From Rhodanobacteraceae bacterium (GTDB lineage: Bacteria; Pseudomonadota; Gammaproteobacteria; Xanthomonadales; Rhodanobacteraceae): 64,000 nucleotides of DNA. The translations under genes and the position numbers were made by a program. Shown in pieces: positions 32,826 to 41,124 of this stretch. The notes under the pieces were generated by a model. It was given only the letters and a program-made list of their open reading frames with translations, ran no database searches and was not told the DNA's origin. How positions within the stretch are numbered: the first letter of the stretch is position 1; every line of letters begins with the position of its first letter. The stretch lies in assembly GCA_030123585.1 (NCBI GenBank), contig CP126120.1, positions 124,001 through 188,000 of the forward strand, in the 5' to 3' direction.

Positions 32826-35540
32826 TCAGTCGGCGGAACCGATGGGAGGGGCGATGTCCGCGTCGGCGAGCAGCGAGGCTTCCACCCGTGTGCGCATCGC
32901 ATCCACTTTCGCGAGCGAGGCGTCGCGCAAGGCGGCGAACCGCGCGTCGCCCCGGAACGGCAGGAATTCGAAATCGTCGCGGTTGCGGGCGTTGACGGTC
33001 AGGCCGTGCGCGAACGCCGTGTCGAGCATGCGGTAGGCGCCTTCGATGTCGCCCTGCATGCGCAGCACGGCCGCCATGCGCAGCCAGATTTTCGGATATT
33101 CGCGGCCGCTGTCGATCGCGGCTTGCGCGGATTGCCGGGCGGCGGCAAGCGCCGTTTCGGCTTCGGCGCGGCGGCCGAGTTGTTCCAGCAATATCGCTTC
33201 TTCCAGCGCGGGTCCGGCGTTGCCCAGATCGCCCATGCCTGCCGCATAGCGCCGTTTGTCCAGGGCCAGCAAACCCAGTGCGGCGGCCCAGTCGTGCTGG
33301 TGTTCGGCGCAACGACGGTTGAGTTCGCCTGCGGAATAGAATCCGCCTGACGCGAGCTCCGGATCGAGCGCGCCCGCCAACGTGCGGCAGTTCACGTAGT
33401 CGCCGCGATACAGCGCGATCTCGGCTTCCATCAGCTTGCGCTTGCCGGCATCGGGCTCGAGCGCGATCGACTTGCGCATCCATTCTTCACCGGCAGCGGC
33501 CGAGCCGAGGGTGAACAGGTCCTGCGCCGCGAGGTAATGGACGCCGCCGGCATCGGGCGCGAATTCGAGGTACTGCCGGTGCATCCGGAAGCTGTCCTCG
33601 AAGCGCCCGATGCCGTAATAGTTGAGGGCAAGTGCGTTTTCCACGCCGATGCCGCCGAGCTTGCGGGCGCGTTCGTAGGCTTGCGTCGAGCGCCGCCACC
33701 AGCCCTTGGTGTAATAGGCATACCCGAGCGCGCTTTCCGCCGCCGCCAGGGTCGGGTCGAGCCGTGCGGCGCGTTCGGCTTCCTCGATCGCGGAGTCGTT
33801 CCAGTACGCGGCGCCGGCGAAACGGTTGCTGCGCTGGCTGTAGGCGTCGGCGAGGCTCGCGTGGGCGAGGGCAAAGGCGGGCGCGATCGCGATGGCGCGC
33901 TTGTACGAGTCGATCGCGGCATCGTTGAAGCGGCGGTCCATGCGGGCGTAGGCATCGTCGCCTTGCGCCACGGCAAGCCAAGCGTCGCCGGGCGCAACGA
34001 TGTCGGCGGAGCGCAGTTGCAGGTACTTGCGGATGGCGCTGGCCAACGGTGTTGCCAAGGCTCCAACGTGTGCGGCATCCGTCTTGCCTTGCCAGATCCG
34101 CTCGCCGCGCAGTGCATCGATGGCCTGCACGCGCACGCTGGCGTTCGCTGCGTCACTGTCGGCAAGCACCCGCACCTGCACGCGTGCGCCCAGATCCAGC
34201 GCCCGGTGCAGCGCCGAACGGGGAGAGTTGGTAGCGCTTGCGTGCTTCGGTGTGCGCGCAACGGACATGATCGTCATTCCTTGCGCGTGCTGCAGACCCG
34301 TGGCCAGTTCGCGCACGGCTGCGTCTTCCGTGCGCGCGGCGTGTTGCGATCCGACCGGCACGACTGCGACCGTCCGCATCGGCGCGGGCGGTGCCGGCGG
34401 GCTGGTGAAACGAGCGGTTGCAAACATCGTGATAGCGGTGCCGACCGCGATCACGGCCAGTGCGGCCGCGGCGAATTTCGCCAGCGCGCGGCGGCGCGAG
34501 GGCAATGCAGCGTGGTGCAGCCACGCGATGCGTGGCGGCTTGCCGGACACTTCCGTGGTGTCGCACCATGCATTCAGCGCATCCGCGAGCGCATCGGCCG
34601 ACGCGTAGCGATCGCCCGGCCGTTTTTCCAGGCAGCGCAGGCAGATCGTTTCCAGCGCGGGTGGGATGGTCGCGCACAAATGACGCAGCGAAACCGGCCG
34701 GCGCTTGCCGATCTGGCGCAGGATCTGCAGCGGTGTCAACTCGACGAATGGCGCCTGCCCACCCAGCAGTTCGTAAAGGATCGCGCCCAGGCCGTAGATG
34801 TCCACGGCGGGGGTGAGCTGGTCCGCGGGCGTGCCCACGACTTCCGGCGCGACGTAGTACGGCGTGCCGATCAGCGCGTCGAATCCGGTGAGAGAGGGAT
34901 CCGCAGTCAGGCGGCGCGCGAGGCCGAAGTCCGTGACCATCGCCTGATTGGCGGCGTCGAAGACGACGTTGGAAGGCTTGAGGTCGCGGTGCAGCACGCC
35001 GTGGCGGTGCGCGTAGCCGATCGCGCGCGCGAGGCCGGCGACCAGCTGCGCGGCTTCGCGATGGCGGCCCTGGAATGTCGCAATCCGCTCGGCGAGGCTG
35101 CCGCCTTCGGCCAGTTTCATCGCGAACCACGGCACGCCGTCCTGCTCGCCGACTTCGAACACCGGCAGGATGGCCGGGTGGTCGAGCCCCGCCATCAACT
35201 CGGCTTCGCGCACGAAGCGCTGGCGCGCGTCGGGATCGTCGCGGCGTGCTTCCGACAGCATCTTCAGCGCGACTTCGCGCTTGAGGTCGGATTGCCACGC
35301 GCGGTACACGATGCCGACGCCGCCGCGATCGATTTCCCCACGCAAGGCGTAGCGTCCGACCGTGCGCGGTGTTCCGCCCAGAGTGTCGGCGGACGCATCG
35401 TCTTGAATCTCCGTGTAGTCGTCATCCTGCAACGCCAACGCCAGCAGGCATCCCGCGCACAGGCCGTTGCGCAGCAGCGCGTCGCTGGTGGCGCCGCAGG
35501 TACGGCAACGGGCGTCGCTGCCGGCGGCGAGCGCGTTCAT
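32826..35540 (-). CDS. Membrane Ser/Thr protein kinase with zinc ribbon and TPR region
   Basis: The 904-residue protein starts with a four-cysteine zinc-ribbon-like patch (CRTCGATSDALLRNGLCAGC, residues 12-31). The kinase domain (about 62-330) has RGGVGIVYRAW, VALKML, HRDLKPSN and DFGLARR, all catalytic residues intact. One membrane helix follows (ALAVIAVGTAITMFATA, near 345). The outer part begins with a region resembling the beta-domain found in cyclase-linked TPR proteins (VQAIDALRGERIW) and continues as TPR-like helices to the end. The start ATG overlaps the upstream sigma gene stop (ATGA, 35537-35540), so the two are co-translated. Confidence 0.88.
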   Translation of the reverse strand: MNALAAGSDARCRTCGATSDALLRNGLCAGCLLALALQDDDYTEIQDDASADTLGGTPRTVGRYALRGEIDRGGVGIVYRAWQSDLKREVALKMLSEARRDDPDARQRFVREAELMAGLDHPAILPVFEVGEQDGVPWFAMKLAEGGSLAERIATFQGRHREAAQLVAGLARAIGYAHRHGVLHRDLKPSNVVFDAANQAMVTDFGLARRLTADPSLTGFDALIGTPYYVAPEVVGTPADQLTPAVDIYGLGAILYELLGGQAPFVELTPLQILRQIGKRRPVSLRHLCATIPPALETICLRCLEKRPGDRYASADALADALNAWCDTTEVSGKPPRIAWLHHAALPSRRRALAKFAAAALAVIAVGTAITMFATARFTSPPAPPAPMRTVAVVPVGSQHAARTEDAAVRELATGLQHAQGMTIMSVARTPKHASATNSPRSALHRALDLGARVQVRVLADSDAANASVRVQAIDALRGERIWQGKTDAAHVGALATPLASAIRKYLQLRSADIVAPGDAWLAVAQGDDAYARMDRRFNDAAIDSYKRAIAIAPAFALAHASLADAYSQRSNRFAGAAYWNDSAIEEAERAARLDPTLAAAESALGYAYYTKGWWRRSTQAYERARKLGGIGVENALALNYYGIGRFEDSFRMHRQYLEFAPDAGGVHYLAAQDLFTLGSAAAGEEWMRKSIALEPDAGKRKLMEAEIALYRGDYVNCRTLAGALDPELASGGFYSAGELNRRCAEHQHDWAAALGLLALDKRRYAAGMGDLGNAGPALEEAILLEQLGRRAEAETALAAARQSAQAAIDSGREYPKIWLRMAAVLRMQGDIEGAYRMLDTAFAHGLTVNARNRDDFEFLPFRGDARFAALRDASLAKVDAMRTRVEASLLADADIAPPIGSAD

Positions 35541-36295
35541 CCCGCGCCTGCCGTGACGGGCTGGGCCGCAAGCACGTCGCGCAGGTAGCGCAATTCTTCC
35601 TCGACCTCCTGCGCCGTGGCGACCGTGTTGCCGACTTCTTCCCGCAACGCTTCGCGGAAGCGGCGGCGCAAGCGGTGCACCGCGACTTTCGCCGCGCCTT
35701 CGCCACTGCCCAGCCGCGTGGCGAGCGCGGCGTACGACGGCGTCTCGCTGCCGGGATCGAGACAGCCTTGCAGGATGTCCCACGTGTCGGACTGCCCGTT
35801 GCCGGCGTATTCGCCACGCAATGCGGCGAGCGCGTTGGCGACCAGGGTGCGCGCCCATTCCCGGTCGAACTGCAGTTCGAAGCTTGCGGCATCCGCGTCG
35901 CCGTCGCGCAAGGTGGATTCGATGTCGGCGATGTCGATGGCCACGAACTTGTGCGTGCCGCCCCGCTTGCGCGCGTTCTCGCGTTCGCGGGTGTTGGCCA
36001 GGAACCAGCGCAACGCGCCCAGCAGGAAGCTGCGGAAGCGGCCGCGGTCGGGATCGGCGCGCGCCAGCGTGCGGTGTTCGAGCAGGTGCAGGAAGAAGGC
36101 CTGGGTCAGATCCTCGGCATCCTCCGGGACGAATCCCTGCCGGCGCACGCTGGCATAGACCGGCGCCCAGTATCGGCGGCAAAGCGTTTCCAGCGCGCCG
36201 CCGGCATCCGCATCCACACGCGTTGCCAGTACCAGCGCCCAACTGGTTTCCGGAAACCTGGAGCCGCCTTGCGCGTGGCCTTTTTCCTGACGCAC
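35537..36295 (-). CDS. ECF-type RNA polymerase sigma factor (kinase-linked)
   Basis: This sigma factor of about 252 residues has region 2 (LCRRYWAPVYASVRRQG, DAEDLTQAFFLHLLE, then FRSFLLGALRWFLAN) and region 4 near YAALATRLGSGEGAAKVAVHRLRRRF. It is longer than the first sigma factor in this window and of a different subgroup, with an extended linker between regions 2 and 4 and a C-terminal tail after region 4. The GTG at 36295 has GGAGG eight bases upstream; longer frames lack one. Translational coupling to the downstream kinase suggests a one-to-one pair. No anti-sigma gene is nearby. Confidence 0.85.
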   Translation of the reverse strand: MRQEKGHAQGGSRFPETSWALVLATRVDADAGGALETLCRRYWAPVYASVRRQGFVPEDAEDLTQAFFLHLLEHRTLARADPDRGRFRSFLLGALRWFLANTRERENARKRGGTHKFVAIDIADIESTLRDGDADAASFELQFDREWARTLVANALAALRGEYAGNGQSDTWDILQGCLDPGSETPSYAALATRLGSGEGAAKVAVHRLRRRFREALREEVGNTVATAQEVEEELRYLRDVLAAQPVTAGAG

Positions 36296-36500
36296 GGGGC
36301 AATCCTCCACACGCCCTGATTGGAAACCTATTCTCGGGGTGGAGCGGGTGTCTTGACCAGCGTCAAGGAGCGGGAACGCCGTGATCCGGCCGGGTATGCG
36401 CCGGCGGGCTTCCCGCTTGTACCGGCGCGAACGCAAGGCGGGCCGGCGCGGTGCAGAGGCTTGAACCGGATTGCGGGCGCCCGTATCATTGCCGGCTCGC

Positions 36501-36576
<76 letters not shown>

Positions 36577-36726
36577 TTTTTTTGTTGCGAAAGATCGGGC
36601 ATCCTGCCGCGGCTTTCGCTTCGCGGGCACGGCCAAGCCGCGCCACGCTCGCGGATGGAATCTGCGATTCCATCCGCCGGCACTTCCACGTGCCGGACCG
36701 GCGCATCGGCGCTTCGCATCGTCACC

Positions 36727-36800
36727 GGCCAGGTGGCAGAGTGGTCATGCAGCGGACTGCAAATCCGCGTACGCCGGTTCGATTCCGACCCTGGCCTCCA
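36727..36800 (+). tRNA. tRNA-Cys (GCA anticodon), integration target
   Basis: Acceptor GGCCAGG pairs with CCTGGCC, the anticodon loop is CTGCAAA, the T-loop is TTCGATT and CCA is encoded. Its 3' end (36778-36800) is duplicated in slightly altered form at 45541-45562, marking it as the attachment site of the genomic island. The tRNA itself is intact. Confidence 0.97.
36778..36800 (+). repeat. Left attachment site (attL)
   Basis: The last 23 bases of tRNA-Cys including CCA. The core TTCGATTCCGACCCTG is shared exactly with 45541-45556. Confidence 0.82.
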
Positions 36801-36835
36801 TGCGTTCCTTCCAAAGACATCCCATGAAGCCTCTT

Positions 36836-36860
36836 AAACCCGCATCACAGCGGGTTTTTT
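36836..36860 (+). terminator. Intrinsic terminator after tRNA-Cys
   Basis: Stem AAACCCGC with GCGGGTTT, loop ATCACA, and six T residues. It lies 36 bases after the tRNA, just inside the island, and would separate tRNA transcription from the integrase. Confidence 0.8.
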
Positions 36861-36917
36861 GTGGTTTTTTGCGTCCCACGGCGTCCACCGGCGTTCCCTG
36901 AAATCCGGGTGTTTTTT

Positions 36918-36964
36918 GGGGGCACAAATGGGGGAACCTGCTAAAATCCATGGGGGAACAAATT
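36918..36964. repeat. Candidate integrase arm-type repeats, left
   Basis: Three copies of a GGGGGAACA-like word (GGGGGCACAAAT, GGGGGAACCT, GGGGGAACAAAT) lie just before the integrase start. A two-copy version is at 45467-45488 near the right end. The last copy is close to the promoter region of the integrase. Confidence 0.55.
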
Positions 36965-36984
36965 GGGATTCGGGGAGGAGCCAG

Positions 36985-38244
36985 ATGGCCGCGCAATCCA
37001 AGCCCTTGACCGCCCTCGCTGCTCGCAAAGCAGAGCCGCGGCAGAAGCCTTACAAGCTTGCAGCAGGCGGAGGGCTGTATCTGCAAGTCATGCCCACGGG
37101 CGCGAAGTATTGGCGCTGGAAGTACCGATACGGCAACAAGGAGAAGCGCATCGCTCTGGGCGTGTTCCCGGAAGTCTCGCTCGCGCAAGCAGGTCAACTG
37201 CGGGACGATGCGCGTGTGAAATTGCATGGCGGCATCGATCCGGCATCCCAGCGCAAGCTCGAAAAGCTCGCCGTCAACCTGGCCGCCGAAAATACCTTTG
37301 CAGCCATCGCGCGAGAATGGCTGGACACGAAGTCCGGCGAATGGGTGCCGGAACACACGGCAAAGATTCGCGCGTGGCTGGAGAATCACGTGTTCCCGTG
37401 GATCGGCGACAAGCCCATCGCCGAGTTGGAAGCGCCCGAAGTGCTGTCCATGCTGCGGCGGCTGGTGAAGCGTGGAACATTGAACACCGCCGGACGAGTC
37501 CGGGAAACCGTGAGCGCGATCTTTCGTTACGCCATCGCGACAGGTCGCGCCAAGCGCGATCCCGCCGCCGATCTGCGCGATGCGCTTCCACGGGCCGATA
37601 CGAGAAATTTCGCCGCGATCACTGAACCTGATGGCGTCGCCGAGTTGCTCCGCGCAATTGACGGGTATCAAGGACACCCGGTGACACTGGCGGCCTTGCG
37701 ATTGTCCCCGTTGCTCTTCCAACGTCCCGGCGAGCTCCGCGCGATGGCGTGGAGTGAGATCGACCTCGACGCGGCCGAATGGCGCATCCCGGCGAGTCGC
37801 CGCAAACTGCGCAAGGCCGCCAAGGAGAATCCTCGCACACCGCCCCATATCGTCCCGCTGGCATCACAAGCGGTGGCAATCTTGCGAGAGCTTCAAAGGT
37901 TGACCGGAAATGGTCCGCTGGTGTTTCCCGGCGTGCGCACCCGCCACCGTCCCATGAGCGAGAACACCGTCAACGCCGCGCTGCGGCGGCTCGGTTACAC
38001 CACCGAGCAAATGACCGGACACGGCTTCCGGCACATGGCGTCCACGCGTTTGAACGAGCTTGGCTGGAATCCGGATGCCATCGAGCGCCAGCTATCTCAC
38101 CGCGATCGCGATTCCATTCGCGGAACGTACAACCTGGCCCAGTACATGGACGAGCGCCGCAGGATGATGCAGGCGTGGGCTGACTATCTGGATGGGCTGA
38201 AACAGGGAAGCAATGTTGTACCGATCCGCAAGGTCGCAGTTTGA
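36985..38244 (+). CDS. Tyrosine-recombinase integrase of the genomic island
   Basis: This 419-residue protein has the N-terminal DUF4102 arm-binding domain (GGGLYLQVMPTGAKYWRWKY, then IALGVFPEVSLAQA), a core-binding helical domain, and the catalytic domain with the first Arg in QRPGELRAM, the HxxR box in HGFRHMAS, a following His (QLSHRD) and the nucleophile Tyr in the GTYNLAQY region. It should catalyse integration and excision at tRNA-Cys. The ATG at 36985 has GGGGAGGAG upstream; the in-frame extension to 36859 overlaps the terminator. A terminator follows at 38281. All catalytic residues are present, so the enzyme may be active. Confidence 0.93.
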   Translation: MAAQSKPLTALAARKAEPRQKPYKLAAGGGLYLQVMPTGAKYWRWKYRYGNKEKRIALGVFPEVSLAQAGQLRDDARVKLHGGIDPASQRKLEKLAVNLAAENTFAAIAREWLDTKSGEWVPEHTAKIRAWLENHVFPWIGDKPIAELEAPEVLSMLRRLVKRGTLNTAGRVRETVSAIFRYAIATGRAKRDPAADLRDALPRADTRNFAAITEPDGVAELLRAIDGYQGHPVTLAALRLSPLLFQRPGELRAMAWSEIDLDAAEWRIPASRRKLRKAAKENPRTPPHIVPLASQAVAILRELQRLTGNGPLVFPGVRTRHRPMSENTVNAALRRLGYTTEQMTGHGFRHMASTRLNELGWNPDAIERQLSHRDRDSIRGTYNLAQYMDERRRMMQAWADYLDGLKQGSNVVPIRKVAV

Positions 38245-38280
38245 ACAATCCGGGTGCTTGGTTCCCGATCCAGTTCGGCG

Positions 38281-38304
38281 AAAAGTTCAGTCCCTGAACT
38301 TTTT
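38281..38304 (+). terminator. Intrinsic terminator of the integrase gene
   Basis: Stem AAAAGTTCAG with CTGAACTTTT around TCC, running into T residues, 37 bases after the integrase stop. Confidence 0.75.
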
Positions 38305-38341
38305 ACGACGCGGAATCGGCTAGTGCAGGATAGGGTTGACG

Positions 38342-38367
38342 GGGACGATTTTTAAAGACATCGTCCC
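38342..38367. other. Inverted repeat upstream of mobC, possible remnant of an oriT
   Basis: GGGACGAT (38342-38349) pairs with ATCGTCCC (38360-38367) around a ten-base AT-rich loop. Mobilisation origins often have such a hairpin beside mobC. No nick-site consensus could be assigned, so this is only a candidate. Confidence 0.3.
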
Positions 38368-38463
38368 GCGCCATCCCACTTTCCATGCGCGTCTTAAGTG
38401 CTTTTGAGTATTCGTGGGCTGGATTTTTCGGCTTGACCCGCAACGAATCTGGAACCAGCTTGC

Positions 38464-38988
38464 ATGCCTTTGATTGCCGCCCAATGCAGCGAATCCACCA
38501 AACTGCGTTTTCGTGCCTTGGCTGAGCGGGAGGGCCTGAGCGAGTCCGCTTTGCTGCGCAAGATGGTCGAGCAGGTGCTGGCCGGAAATGAAAAACCCTC
38601 GGACCTGGAGCGCTTCGCAGGCCCACGCCGCGGGTACACCGGACAGTTGCGCTTGCGTTTGCGTCGCAAGGAAATCGCCGCGATTCGTGCCCTGGCGGAA
38701 CCTGCCGGTCAATCGGCCCAGGGCTGGGTGGTGGCGCAATTGCGCCACCGGCTTGAAGGCGCGGTCCCGTTTGCGAGGGAAGAGTTGGCCGCGATGCGCG
38801 ATGCCGTCCGGGAAGTCGGCAGTGTAGGCCGCAACTTGAATACGATCACGCGGCACCTGCTGCGCACCGGCCAGTTTCTCGCGGGACAGTTGGAGCTCGA
38901 TGCCTTGACGAAGGCGGTCGAGCGGATACGCCGCGAAATGATCGCCACGCTTACCCGCGCGAATCATCGAAGCGGCACGAGCGAGTGA
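38464..38988 (+). CDS. MobC-like mobilisation (relaxosome) protein
   Basis: The 174-residue protein has an N-terminal ribbon-helix-helix-like segment (TKLRFRALAEREGLSESALLRK) and the MobC-type C-terminal block (VREVGSVGRNLNTITRHLLRTG). MobC proteins bind the origin of transfer and help a relaxase open the strands. No relaxase gene is encoded in the island, so it is an orphan, perhaps a remnant, or works with a relaxase in trans. The segment between 38245 and 38463 contains a terminator and a small inverted repeat. Composition is close to the chromosome. Confidence 0.75.
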   Translation: MPLIAAQCSESTKLRFRALAEREGLSESALLRKMVEQVLAGNEKPSDLERFAGPRRGYTGQLRLRLRRKEIAAIRALAEPAGQSAQGWVVAQLRHRLEGAVPFAREELAAMRDAVREVGSVGRNLNTITRHLLRTGQFLAGQLELDALTKAVERIRREMIATLTRANHRSGTSE

Positions 38989-39040
38989 CTCGGTTGGCCC
39001 ACTGATGCCAATTTGGCCGCCGCGGTCATGCGTGTCAGTC
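38981..39040. repeat. Left copy of an imperfect direct repeat flanking the restriction genes
   Basis: About 58 bases match 43754-43810 at roughly 80 percent by hand alignment, sharing GCGAGTG at the start, CTGATGC in the middle and GCCGCCGCGGTCA near the end. It covers the last codons of mobC and the gap before the methyltransferase. Confidence 0.75.
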
Positions 39041-39185
39041 GTGGTTGGCAGCTTGAGGCGCAGAAGACTTGCGCCTTTGCGCTTGGGAAATTTTGCGATC
39101 AGCCTCGCGTCGCTTCCCGCGCCACCTTATGATGTGCCGCGGTCCCTGCTGACGTGTTGGGACGACAAGCCCGCGAGGGAACCAG

Positions 39186-41120
39186 ATGAAAACACGTGGA
39201 ACCGAAATCGCGCTTCCGGAGCAGGAGCAGTTCTTTTCGACGGAAAAGCTGCGGCGTTCGGCGCGGGCGGGTACCCAGCTTCCTGACCCGACGATGGCGC
39301 CATACGGTTACGACCCCAAGGCGCGCTTCAATCACTTGTTCCCGGCGTTGGAGCTGCCGGCACTGTTTCCGCCCGGGCGTCTGCACCCCGACGACCACGT
39401 GAGCTTCGGCTCGCCGGAGTTGCCGCCGCACCAGTTGTACCTTGGCGACAACCTGTATGTGTTGCGTGGGCTGCCCAGCGAGAGTATCGACCTGATCTAC
39501 ATTGACCCGCCGTTCTTCTCCAACCGCACCTACACCCAGATCTGGGGCGACGACAACGAGGTGCGCAGCTTCGGCGACATCTTCCAGGACGGCATGTTCA
39601 GCTATCTCGCTTGGCTCAATGCGCGGCTGTGGGAAATGAAGCGCGTGCTGAAATCCACCGGCTCGATCTACGTGCACTGCGACTGGCACGCCTCGCACTA
39701 CATCAAGTGCGAGATGGACAAGATTTTCGGCTACGGCAATTTTGTCAATGAGGTTGTCTGGCACTACAACCGCTGGACCGCTGCATCACGTACCTTCCAA
39801 CGCATGCATGACTCGATCTTTTGGTACGCCAAGGGTGCAGACTGGATCTACAACATGCAGTTTAAGGATTACGCAGAGGGTTCAAAGCGCGCTCACGAAG
39901 AACGTGGCTATATCCAAAGAGGAAGCTTCATCAGCAAGCCCAACCCGAAGGGAGTTGCGGCGGATGATGTCTGGGACTTCAACTTCGCAGCGCGTTCTTC
40001 TGAACGTATCGGCTATCCAACCCAGAAGCCGGAATTTATCGTCGAACGGATTCTGTGTGCTTCATCGAACGGTGATAACGTCGTGGCAGATTTTTTCATG
40101 GGAGGCGGAACAACTGGTGCAGTCGCCATGAAGCTTGGACGTCGGTTCATCGGCTGCGATATTTCTCGCGTTGCGGTCTCCGTCACCGCCAGCCGGATGA
40201 TTGAAGTCGGAGAACAGTTGTCGGGCGTGACGGTGACCGCGCGCACCGATCCGACCCTCGGCTTGAAATCGAAAGAGAAGGAAATCGCCGACATCCGCAT
40301 TGGCTACGTGGGCAGCTACCCGATGGAAAAATTCCGCGGCATCGGGCACGACGAGTTTGTGAAGTTCATCCTTGCGCTGTACGGCGCCATGCCGATCACG
40401 ACGCAGACCCAATTCATCCACGGCACGGCCAACAACAAGCTGGTGCTGTCGGTGGGCTCAGGCAATCCCGAGGAGCGCGTGGGCCTCGTCCAAGTCGAAG
40501 GCGCGGTCAAGGAAACGCTCCGTCAGTACAAGACGCAGTTCAGTGAGGGGGAGGAGAAGATTCTGCAGATCTTCGGCTGGAGCTTCGACCCGGCGGTGGA
40601 TGGCTGGCGGCGCAAGACGATCAAGGTGCTGAACGAGCGCGAGGTGCCGCTGCAGGTCGAACTGGTGTCGCTGGCGAGCGAGGGTTTCCGGCAGAAGATT
40701 TTCCGCAACGTGGGCGAGAGCAACATCGACTTGAAGTTCAACCGCCTGAACCAGTTGCTATCCTTCACCGGCGCGCCGTTCGCTGGCCAAATCGCGGCGC
40801 GTGCACAGTCCGGTCTCACCGTGACGTTTGTGCTGGAAGGGGCGCGTGCGATGGGCGCGGGCGGCAAGCTGATCAATTGTCAGTGGGATTTCAATTACGA
40901 CGGCGCGCGCTTCGCGCAGCGCGAGTACGCCCTCAACCGCACCGGCTCCAACGGCAACTTCGACGCCGTTCTCGAAGCCGAATACACCTTTCCGCACGCC
41001 GGCGAATACACCGTCGCAGCGCGGGTGCAGGACAATCTGGACGGGCAGGCAACGGCCGTCGCCATGATCAAGGTGGCGAATGGCCGTTGTGAAGTGAAAC
41101 CAGTGGGTAGCGAGGGTTGA
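39186..41120 (+). CDS. Adenine-specific DNA methyltransferase (type III Mod-like) with PKD-like tail
   Basis: The 644-residue protein has motif IV as IDPPF (106-110) before motif I as DFFMGGGTTG (302-311), the order of beta-class N6-adenine (or N4-cytosine) methyltransferases. The target-recognition region between them (about 180-300) has lower GC at the DNA level. The C-terminal domain is unusual: from about residue 540 to 630 the sequence resembles a PKD beta-sandwich (CQWDFNYDG, then AEYTFPHAGEYTVAARVQDN), a fold usual in extracellular proteins. It should methylate host DNA to protect it from the helicase and nuclease encoded next. Four bases separate it from the helicase gene. Confidence 0.87.
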   Translation: MKTRGTEIALPEQEQFFSTEKLRRSARAGTQLPDPTMAPYGYDPKARFNHLFPALELPALFPPGRLHPDDHVSFGSPELPPHQLYLGDNLYVLRGLPSESIDLIYIDPPFFSNRTYTQIWGDDNEVRSFGDIFQDGMFSYLAWLNARLWEMKRVLKSTGSIYVHCDWHASHYIKCEMDKIFGYGNFVNEVVWHYNRWTAASRTFQRMHDSIFWYAKGADWIYNMQFKDYAEGSKRAHEERGYIQRGSFISKPNPKGVAADDVWDFNFAARSSERIGYPTQKPEFIVERILCASSNGDNVVADFFMGGGTTGAVAMKLGRRFIGCDISRVAVSVTASRMIEVGEQLSGVTVTARTDPTLGLKSKEKEIADIRIGYVGSYPMEKFRGIGHDEFVKFILALYGAMPITTQTQFIHGTANNKLVLSVGSGNPEERVGLVQVEGAVKETLRQYKTQFSEGEEKILQIFGWSFDPAVDGWRRKTIKVLNEREVPLQVELVSLASEGFRQKIFRNVGESNIDLKFNRLNQLLSFTGAPFAGQIAARAQSGLTVTFVLEGARAMGAGGKLINCQWDFNYDGARFAQREYALNRTGSNGNFDAVLEAEYTFPHAGEYTVAARVQDNLDGQATAVAMIKVANGRCEVKPVGSEG

Positions 41121-41124
41121 CCGG

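Noticed and set aside
32826..36302. An extended 1158-residue form of the second kinase.
   Set aside because: The extra N-terminal part lies over the sigma-factor gene in another frame. The internal ATG at 35540 overlaps the sigma stop in a typical ATGA and gives the zinc-ribbon start.
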